Assembly: GCA_964614415.1 (NCBI GenBank)
Contig: CAZTLE010000117.1
Span: 1 to 12,589, forward strand
From: CAZTLE01 sp964614415
Lineage (GTDB): Bacteria > Bacteroidota > Bacteroidia > Flavobacteriales > Flavobacteriaceae
Direction of reading: 5' to 3'
DNA length: 12,589 bases
In this document: positions 6,969 to 12,589 of the stretch, piece by piece
How the letters are laid out: every line of letters starts with the position of its first letter
Position numbering within the stretch: the first letter of the stretch is position 1
The notes under the pieces: model-generated
Databases searched by the model: none
The model's input: only the letters and a program-made list of their open reading frames with translations
Told to the model about the DNA's origin: nothing
Position numbers and translations under genes: made by a program

Positions 6969-8087
6969 ATGATCAACATTAAACAAGTAACCAATCAAAA
7001 GGAACTCAAGCAGTTCGTCACCTTCCCTTTTGGTCTTTACAAAGATTGTCCTTACTGGGTTCCTCCGCTTATCAAGGATGAAATGGAGACTCTGGACGCC
7101 AGTAAGAATCCCGTTTTTAAGAATGCCGAAGCCTCCTATTATCTGGCCATTAAAGATGGCAAGGTAGCCGGTAGGATCGCTGTGATTATAAACAACCTTG
7201 AGATTGAAGAGCAGGGTAAAAAGAAAGTGCGGTTTGGGTGGCTGGATATGATCGACGATATTGAGGTTACCCGCGGACTGGTAGAAAAGGCATTCGAAGT
7301 AGCCAGGCAGCGCAACCTGGAATATATCGAAGGTCCTGTAGGGTTTTCAAACATGGAGAAGGCAGGTATCCTTACTATGGGTTTTGATGAACTCAACACT
7401 ATGATTACCTGGTATCACTTCCCCTACTACGCTGAACATTTCGAAAAACTGGGCTTCGCGAAACAAGCTACCTGGGTTGAATTCAGAATCAAAATACCAG
7501 AGTTAATTAAAGAAAAGGTTCAGAAATTCTCAAGGATCGTCCGTGAACGTTACAAACTGGAGGTAATCCGATTTAAGAATAAGAAAGAGATTCTGCCTTA
7601 TGTGGATGATATGTTCGGGTTACTGAATAATACGTACAATACCTTGCAGACGTTTGTACCCATTCAGCAGTATCAAATTGACTACTACAAAGAGAAGTAT
7701 TTTGGCTTCATTCATCCGGACTATATTACCTGTATAAAGGATTCCAACGGAAAACTCATAGCCTTTTCGGTGGTCATGCCGTCCTTCTCAAGGGCTTTAA
7801 AAAAGGCAAACGGAAAGCTACTCCCCTTGGGCTGGTATCACATCCTAAGAGCCCAAAAGCGAAATGACACGGCTGCATTTTATCTTATTGGGATAGATCC
7901 CGAGTATCAGGGAAAAGGAGTTACCGCCATAATTTTTGAAGAAATGCAGGAGTTATTCAGGGCCAAAGGCATCAAGGAAGTGGAAACCAATCCCGAGCTT
8001 AAAGAAAATACCGCTGTACAATTGCTATGGAAAGATTACGATCCTGTGCAGCACAAGGAGCGCAGCACATTCAGGAAAGATCTCTAG
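6969..8087 (+). CDS. GNAT-like acetyltransferase, YghO-type
   Basis: A 372-residue cytoplasmic protein of the family that includes E. coli YghO, predicted to bind acetyl-CoA through a GNAT fold; the substrate is unknown. The N-terminus (residues 17-50, FVTFPFGLYKDCPYWVPPLI and onward to NPVF) and the central EGPVGFSNMEKAGILTMGF (121-139) are hallmarks of this group. The acetyl-CoA loop is YQGKGV (313-318), after the strand FYLIGID. The protein ends with NPELKENTAVQLLW and YDP..HKERSTFRK. The first half (about 1-165) also looks GNAT-like, so two GNAT units may be present, with the second carrying the clear cofactor loop. The gene starts 13 bases after the transporter stop and is very likely co-transcribed. 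It converges with the TPR gene, with only two bases between the stop codons and no hairpin terminator visible. Confidence 0.85.
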   Translation: MINIKQVTNQKELKQFVTFPFGLYKDCPYWVPPLIKDEMETLDASKNPVFKNAEASYYLAIKDGKVAGRIAVIINNLEIEEQGKKKVRFGWLDMIDDIEVTRGLVEKAFEVARQRNLEYIEGPVGFSNMEKAGILTMGFDELNTMITWYHFPYYAEHFEKLGFAKQATWVEFRIKIPELIKEKVQKFSRIVRERYKLEVIRFKNKKEILPYVDDMFGLLNNTYNTLQTFVPIQQYQIDYYKEKYFGFIHPDYITCIKDSNGKLIAFSVVMPSFSRALKKANGKLLPLGWYHILRAQKRNDTAAFYLIGIDPEYQGKGVTAIIFEEMQELFRAKGIKEVETNPELKENTAVQLLWKDYDPVQHKERSTFRKDL

Positions 8088-8089
8088 AC

Positions 8090-8644
8090 TCACTTTTTGT
8101 ATATTTCCGTTAGAGCGATAAGCCTGGAGTCTCCTGATTGAAAATTCAGCAGCTCGTCAAGATGTTTCTCGCCCAGATCACAATCCACAGCTGTATTCTG
8201 ACACCGATACGAATAGGCCAATGTTAATCGATATAGCGCTTCGTAATCACCCGGGTAAATCTCCAACGCTTTTTTGTATTGAAAGATAGCGTTATGCCAC
8301 TTTTCTTTTTTTAACCAGTTATCCCCATCCGTAATAAAGAATAAAAACTTATTATCCCTTTCGGTCATCTCCATAATCTCTGATTGTGTTATAGGCAGGG
8401 ACTCGGCAGGGCGGACGATCTGGTATAAATAGTAACTGCATGTAAGTGTGATCAGGGATAACAAAGACCACTTTATCAAAAGATCCTGGAGTTTTCTTTT
8501 CCGGTTCTTCCGTATCACCATTCGCATACGTTCCCGGTTCTCTGCTGAGAGTAACGTAAACTCCATGGCCTCCTTCAGATAATCAGTCCCCGAAGGGGAT
8601 AGCGTCCTTTTGTTGCGATATTTTATTGACCCTAACTCCCCCAT
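8090..8644 (-). CDS. Membrane-anchored TPR protein, function unknown
   Basis: A 184-residue protein. Residues 1-54 are charged and cytoplasmic-looking, with a very basic stretch at 39-52 (RMRMVIRKNRKRKL). One membrane helix follows (about 55-76), and then a soluble domain with at least one TPR-like helix pair (about 103-134: WLKKEKWHNAIFQYKKALEIYP) and a second partial one (135-167) containing Cys148 and Cys155. The basic side before the helix predicts that the TPR part is outside the cytoplasm. The ATG at 8644 is preferred; a TTG at 8686 would add 14 residues with no signal-like character. No promoter matching TAnnTTTG was found upstream. It is transcribed away from katG. The layout (short cytoplasmic domain, helix, periplasmic TPR) resembles small membrane proteins that sit near sigma factors and CHAT genes in flavobacteria, but no partner is next to it here. 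Confidence 0.75.
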   Translation of the reverse strand: MGELGSIKYRNKRTLSPSGTDYLKEAMEFTLLSAENRERMRMVIRKNRKRKLQDLLIKWSLLSLITLTCSYYLYQIVRPAESLPITQSEIMEMTERDNKFLFFITDGDNWLKKEKWHNAIFQYKKALEIYPGDYEALYRLTLAYSYRCQNTAVDCDLGEKHLDELLNFQSGDSRLIALTEIYKK

Positions 8645-8773
8645 AATCACACTTTGTAGTACTAAATAGGTATTCCAAAAAGCCAAATTGTTACGGAGAC
8701 ATGTCGCCGATCGCGAAGAAGGTCATAGCTGTTTTTATAAAGCGGACCAATTAAAGAATAAGTTATATATATA

Positions 8774-8803
8774 GACCCCCTATAGAATTCTATCTCTGGG
8801 GTC
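8774..8803. promoter_or_regulatory. Nested dyad upstream of katG, candidate operator
   Basis: A perfect 12-bp palindrome ATAGAATTCTAT (8782-8793) sits inside an outer inverted pair GACCCC (8774-8779) and GGGGTC (8798-8803). The two dyads are centred one base apart. The element ends one base before the katG -7 box and covers the place where a -33 element should be, so a bound protein would touch RNA polymerase. Further ATAG/CTAT tetramers at 8771 and 8780 recall OxyR half-sites, but the spacing does not fit the published OxyR pattern. The regulator is unknown. Confidence 0.5.
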
Positions 8804-8804
8804 G

Positions 8805-8812
8805 TAACTTTG
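8805..8812 (+). promoter_or_regulatory. Promoter -7 box of katG
   Basis: TAACTTTG matches TAnnTTTG exactly. It predicts a transcript start near 8819 and a leader of about 20 bases before the ATG at 8840. No TTTG -33 element lies at proper spacing, which fits a promoter that depends on an activator. The box overlaps a TTG at 8810 that opens the same reading frame as katG, which argues against that TTG as the start codon. Confidence 0.65.
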
Positions 8813-8839
8813 GGAATATCACAAAACAAAAAGTTTACA

Positions 8840-11062
8840 ATGGAAAATAACCCTCATCACAACGGTTCCGGTCAAAACGGGGAAAGCAAATGCCCTTTTA
8901 TGAACGGAGAACTGAACAAAGCTGCCGGAAGCAGCCCTACCAACCGCGATTGGTGGCCCAACCAATTGAAGTTGAACATCCTTCGTCAACACTCTTCCCT
9001 GTCCAATCCTATGGACCCGGATTTCAACTATGCAGAAGAATTTAAATCGCTTGACCTCGGCGCCGTTAAGCAGGACTTATACGATCTTATGACCGACTCG
9101 AAAGACTGGTGGCCAGCCGATTATGGCCATTACGGTCCTTTCTTCATTCGAATGGCCTGGCACAGCGCAGGCACTTACAGAATTGCCGACGGTCGTGGTG
9201 GCGGAGGTTCCGGGACTCAGCGCTTTGCTCCGCTGAACAGTTGGCCGGATAATGCCAACCTGGATAAAGCACGCCTTTTACTTTGGCCGATAAAGCAGAA
9301 GTACGGCAAAAAAATATCCTGGGCCGATCTCATGATTCTCGCCGGGAACTGTGCCCTGGAGTCTATGGGCTTTGAAACATTCGGATTTGCCGGGGGGCGT
9401 GAAGACGTCTGGGAACCGGAAGAAGATATTTACTGGGGTTCGGAAAGTGAGTGGTTAGGTGATAAACGTTATACCGGAGACCGTGACCTTGAAAACCCCT
9501 TGGGCGCCGTACAAATGGGTCTTATTTACGTAAATCCTGAAGGACCTAACGGAAATCCAGATCCTATTGCCGCTGCCCGTGATATTCGCGAAACATTCGG
9601 ACGAATGGCTATGAACGACGAAGAAACCGTAGCGCTGATTGCCGGCGGACACTCTTTCGGAAAAACGCATGGTGCAGCCAATCCCGATGATTATGTGGGC
9701 GCAGAACCTGCAGGTGCGAGCATTGAAGAACAAAGCATGGGATGGAAGAACACCTATGGAAGTGGTAATGCCGGGGATACCATTACAAGTGGCCTTGAAG
9801 GTGCCTGGACCACAACACCAACAAAATGGAGTAATAATTTCTTCGAAAACTTATTCGGGTACGAGTGGGAACTTACCAAAAGTCCTGCCGGAGCACACCA
9901 ATGGCAACCCAAAGGTGGTCAAGGTGCCGGGCTAATTCCTGATGCCCACGATCCTTCCGTGAAGCATGCACCATTCATGCTAACAACCGATCTGTCCCTG
10001 CGTATGGATCCGGCGTATGAAAAGATCTCTCGTCGCTTCCTTGAGAATCCTGACGAGTTTGCCGACGCCTTTGCCCGCGCCTGGTACAAACTTACACACC
10101 GTGATATGGGTCCGATTTCAAGATATCTTGGGCCTGAAGTACCGGACGAAGAGCTTATCTGGCAAGATCCGATTCCGGCGGTTACGCATGACCTTGTCGA
10201 TGAGGCCGATGTAGCTTCTTTGAAGGCTAACATTTTGGCTTCCGGACTTTCTGTTTCCGAACTGGTAAGCACGGCCTGGGCGTCTGCCTCGACGTTCCGC
10301 GGATCGGATATGCGTGGTGGAGCGAACGGAGCTCGCATCCGATTGGCGCCTCAGAAGTTCTGGCAGGTGAATAACCCGGAGCAGTTATCAAAGGTATTGG
10401 ACACTTTAGAGCGCATTCAGAATGAATTCAACAGCACGCAATCCGGAAACAAACAGATCTCTCTGTCCGATATGATCGTATTGGGAGGATGTGCCGGAAT
10501 TGAACAGGCGGCCAAAGAGGCCGGTCATGATGTTTCCGTGCCGTTCACACCGGGCCGAGGAGATGCCGTCCAGGAGCAGACCGATGTAGAATCGTTTGCT
10601 GTACTGGAACCATTTGCCGATGGCTTCCGAAATTACAGTAAAGGCAACTACGGCGTTTCTACCGAGGAGATGCTGGTTGATAAAGCCCAGTTACTTACAC
10701 TAACAGCTCCCGAAATGACGGCCCTCGTTGGAGGTCTTCGGGTTATGGGTGCGAATTACGACGGATCAAATCACGGAGTCTTTACAAATCGCCCCGGAGC
10801 ACTTTCTAATGACTTCTTCGTAAATCTTCTTGATTTTGATGTAACGTGGAGCGCAACTTCCGATGCCAGCGAGGTATTCGAAGGTCGCGACCGTTCCACC
10901 GGAGACGTGAAGTGGACAGGAACTCGAGTAGATCTTATTTTCGGATCGAATACCGAGCTTCGGGCTCTGGCTGAAGTATATGCCTGCTCAGACGGCGAAA
11001 CGCGTTTTGTGAATGATTTCGTCGCTGCATGGGACAAAGTAATGAACCTTGATCGCTTCTAG
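8840..11062 (+). CDS. katG: Catalase-peroxidase KatG
   Basis: A bifunctional haem enzyme of 740 residues that breaks down hydrogen peroxide by catalase and broad peroxidase activity; normal full length for the family. The N-terminal haem domain has the distal triad R104, W107, H108 in FFIRMAWHSAGTYR, and the proximal H271 in GGHSFGKTHG with D384 (LTTD) as its partner. The covalent Met-Tyr-Trp adduct needed for catalase activity can form from W107, Y230 (GLIYVNPEGPNG) and M256 (GRMAMND). The mobile Arg is R421 (THRDMGP). Residues from about 450 form the second, haem-less peroxidase-like domain. No Sec signal is visible, so it is probably cytoplasmic. The ATG at 8840 follows a promoter with a -7 box at 8805-8812, and KatG proteins commonly begin with a short region leading into CPFMNG. 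It stands alone: the TPR gene diverges from it and the CHAT gene converges on it. Confidence 0.98.
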   Translation: MENNPHHNGSGQNGESKCPFMNGELNKAAGSSPTNRDWWPNQLKLNILRQHSSLSNPMDPDFNYAEEFKSLDLGAVKQDLYDLMTDSKDWWPADYGHYGPFFIRMAWHSAGTYRIADGRGGGGSGTQRFAPLNSWPDNANLDKARLLLWPIKQKYGKKISWADLMILAGNCALESMGFETFGFAGGREDVWEPEEDIYWGSESEWLGDKRYTGDRDLENPLGAVQMGLIYVNPEGPNGNPDPIAAARDIRETFGRMAMNDEETVALIAGGHSFGKTHGAANPDDYVGAEPAGASIEEQSMGWKNTYGSGNAGDTITSGLEGAWTTTPTKWSNNFFENLFGYEWELTKSPAGAHQWQPKGGQGAGLIPDAHDPSVKHAPFMLTTDLSLRMDPAYEKISRRFLENPDEFADAFARAWYKLTHRDMGPISRYLGPEVPDEELIWQDPIPAVTHDLVDEADVASLKANILASGLSVSELVSTAWASASTFRGSDMRGGANGARIRLAPQKFWQVNNPEQLSKVLDTLERIQNEFNSTQSGNKQISLSDMIVLGGCAGIEQAAKEAGHDVSVPFTPGRGDAVQEQTDVESFAVLEPFADGFRNYSKGNYGVSTEEMLVDKAQLLTLTAPEMTALVGGLRVMGANYDGSNHGVFTNRPGALSNDFFVNLLDFDVTWSATSDASEVFEGRDRSTGDVKWTGTRVDLIFGSNTELRALAEVYACSDGETRFVNDFVAAWDKVMNLDRF

Positions 11063-11083
11063 GTTGACATAACCATCAACCTA
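11060..11083 (+). terminator. Inverted repeat at the katG stop codon, possible terminator
   Basis: TAGGTTGA (11060-11067, including the katG stop codon) pairs perfectly with TCAACCTA (11076-11083) across an eight-base loop. It lies in the 38-base gap between katG and the convergent CHAT gene. No T run follows on either strand, so it may be only a weak terminator or a stabiliser of the mRNA ends. Confidence 0.4.
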
Positions 11084-11100
11084 TCCCTATATTTGATTGT

Positions 11101-12589
11101 TTAAATGTTAGATGGCGGCCCGGAAACGGGTCGCTTCTTTTTATAGAGGACAATCGCAATTAGAAAAATAATCGTTAAAAGAAGCACTGGGAAGTATACA
11201 TTCGTCCCGTTTCCAATATCCATGGGGCTCGTATCTCCAAGGACGACAAATGGCGCCCAGTAATAAGGAGAGGCTTCCGTTAGGCTGTGTTTATCAAGAT
11301 ATGCCAGTTTTGCGTTTCGCAATGCTTCCGATTTCGATTTTCCTTTTTTCAGTTGTTTATAAAATGTAGTTACAATTTCTGCACTCGATTTATCATTTAC
11401 CTTCCATTGGGTAGATACGACCGAGTTCGCCCCCGAATGAAAAAAGCCCCTGGCAAGACTCATAACGCCTTCACCTTCTATTAATTCCCCCAAAGAAGTT
11501 TCACATGCACTTAAGACCACCATGTTTGCTGACTTTTCCATCGAATATATGTCCTGAAGGCTCATATTATCATCACTTAGTGCGATCCAGGGGGTTGTGC
11601 TCCGGGTAGCATTGGCATGAGACGCAATATGCAGGATGTCATAGTCGCTGCTATAGTTTATGAAATTTTCTTTGGTGGCGTTTTCATACGTGAAGTTGTC
11701 CGATTCGAAAAGTGCGGCGACATCGTTAAGCTCCTGGTAAGTTCGAGGAAGTGTTTTTAACGTACTCTTGAAATTGATTGGGGCGAAGCCTGCAAGTTGT
11801 TTGTTCTTACTCTCGGCATTAGTTCTATTTTGATTAAGAAATGTAATGGAATAAGCATAGCTCATTTCGTTTTCTTCTATCAAATAGTTGTCACTGGTAT
11901 CAACGACTAATGCCTCAAAAGGGACGTTTTGTAAGTAGCTATTCGCAGAAATGATAAGTTTCTTGTTTTTAATCCGGGAGGCAATTTCTCCGGGGAAAAG
12001 ACTATTAAAAATGCTTTTCGCGACACGATTATATTGCTCCACCTGGAGGGACGTCCGGAAAGGTGCCCCAAGTAGATTCCTATAGATCTGCGCATCAATA
12101 AAAAGTTGATCCACATCCTTTATTCTAAAGAAAGACGAAAATCCTCTGGCCGTAAGCATGCCATATCCAGTGTCTTTACCTACAATATAGCTTAGGTACG
12201 CTGTGGTTTCATCCGTAAGTCCCGATTGTGCCTCACTCAGTGTTAAGACGTCCACCGGTTTTTGTGGCTTGTAATAGTTTCGATAGCGGGTTTCGAGAGA
12301 GCCAATGAAATCATTGTAGGTCATTTTGGCCCTTATCAATCTGCTTTGTATTGAATCCTGAAATTCGGGGTTGTCGTGCATCGACTGAGTGAGTTCAATG
12401 ACCTCATTTCTCAACAAGGATTGTCTTTCAACAATGGAATCGGGTATGTTGGATACCTCTCTCCGCTGTAGTCTATTAGTTTCTTCTAACAGCAGAAGGG
12501 CCTTGTTTTTTTCCATAAAATAGAAAGCCTCTTCTTTCTTACCCAGTTGAAAGCAAATATCAGTAGCATTGATGTAAATTCGCGAAGCC
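11101..12589 (-). CDS. TPR-CHAT protease-like protein with C-terminal membrane helix (5' partial)
   Basis: The reading frame stays open to the window edge, so the N-terminus is missing; 495 residues are visible. Reading in from the edge, INATDICFQLGKKEEAFYF followed by MEKNKALLLLEE (to about 12481) is a TPR-type helix pair, so a TPR array probably continues upstream. Next come a helical linker and the CHAT (caspase HetF-associated) domain. Counting from the Met at 12516, it runs from about residue 105 to 428, with the catalytic His in DILHIASHA (H300, codon 11619-11617) and Cys in VVLSACETSLGEL (C338, codon 11505-11503). Both are intact, as are the GEGVMSLARGFFHSGANSVVSTQW and YYWAPFVVLGD motifs. 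A membrane helix (about 441-458) with KKKRP after it ends the protein. It is predicted to be an active cysteine protease anchored by its tail. Substrate and trigger are unknown. Confidence 0.9.
   Translation of the reverse strand, partial: ASRIYINATDICFQLGKKEEAFYFMEKNKALLLLEETNRLQRREVSNIPDSIVERQSLLRNEVIELTQSMHDNPEFQDSIQSRLIRAKMTYNDFIGSLETRYRNYYKPQKPVDVLTLSEAQSGLTDETTAYLSYIVGKDTGYGMLTARGFSSFFRIKDVDQLFIDAQIYRNLLGAPFRTSLQVEQYNRVAKSIFNSLFPGEIASRIKNKKLIISANSYLQNVPFEALVVDTSDNYLIEENEMSYAYSITFLNQNRTNAESKNKQLAGFAPINFKSTLKTLPRTYQELNDVAALFESDNFTYENATKENFINYSSDYDILHIASHANATRSTTPWIALSDDNMSLQDIYSMEKSANMVVLSACETSLGELIEGEGVMSLARGFFHSGANSVVSTQWKVNDKSSAEIVTTFYKQLKKGKSKSEALRNAKLAYLDKHSLTEASPYYWAPFVVLGDTSPMDIGNGTNVYFPVLLLTIIFLIAIVLYKKKRPVSGPPSNI

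Noticed and set aside
8701..8754. A 17-codon open reading frame (MSPIAKKVIAVFIKRTN) with GGAG just upstream, between the TPR gene and katG
   Set aside because: The GGAG is only two bases from the ATG, which is too close. Flavobacterial genes in this window do not use Shine-Dalgarno sites, and the frame is short enough to occur by chance. A conserved leader peptide cannot be excluded.
8771..8793. Assignment of the ATAG/CTAT tetramers upstream of katG as a true OxyR site
   Set aside because: OxyR sites need ATAG and CTAT separated by seven bases in a repeated pattern. Here the separations are five and four bases, so I list only a candidate operator of unknown regulator.
8810..8839. TTG start adding ten residues to KatG
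   Set aside because: The TTG is part of the exact -7 box TAACTTTG, so it would lie upstream of the transcript start. The ATG at 8840 fits the family.

Overview
The window looks like a chromosomal segment from a marine-type member of the Flavobacteriaceae (Bacteroidota). Three things point there. Several genes belong to families I associate with flavobacteria: a YfhO-like membrane protein, a DUF4834-like protein, an outer-membrane 'transporter' beginning its mature part with INTNRPGVSQG, and a secreted protein with a conserved Tyr/Gly-rich N-terminal half. Start codons lack clear Shine-Dalgarno sequences. Boxes matching the Bacteroidota promoter -7 consensus TAnnTTTG lie in front of three genes. 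I cannot name a genus. No RNA genes, insertion sequences, CRISPR arrays or phage genes are visible.

Layout. Bases 1-218 hold the extreme 3' end of an unseen gene, a strong hairpin terminator and a leader. Bases 219-1637 (+) encode a secreted protein with an aromatic, Gly-rich N-terminal half and a long, very basic tail containing nine RGIA/RGIP repeats. A convergent terminator zone follows. On the minus strand, bases 5801-1709 carry a DUF4834-like small membrane protein, a YfhO-like polytopic membrane protein (GT-C-like) and a GT4-type glycosyltransferase. The last two overlap by ATGA and are probably translationally coupled, which suggests a role in envelope glycan or glycolipid synthesis. 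A 110-bp divergent promoter region separates this group from a plus-strand pair: an outer-membrane beta-barrel-like 'transporter' with an odd charged tail, and a GNAT-like (YghO-type) acetyltransferase. A small membrane-anchored TPR protein converges on that pair.

The right third has a catalase-peroxidase gene, katG, with all active-site and Met-Tyr-Trp cross-link residues in place. In front of it is a clear -7 box abutted by a nested dyad that may be a peroxide-responsive operator. Converging on katG is the 3' part of a gene for a TPR-CHAT protein: a caspase-like protease domain with an intact His/Cys pair and a C-terminal membrane anchor. Its 5' end lies beyond the window.

Most of the window is ordinary flavobacterial housekeeping or envelope content. 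The items most worth a second look are the RGIA-repeat secreted protein together with its duplicated 3' untranslated element, the membrane-anchored CHAT protease, and the katG control region. I do not see a complete new multi-gene system inside the window. The CHAT gene is the likeliest edge of one.
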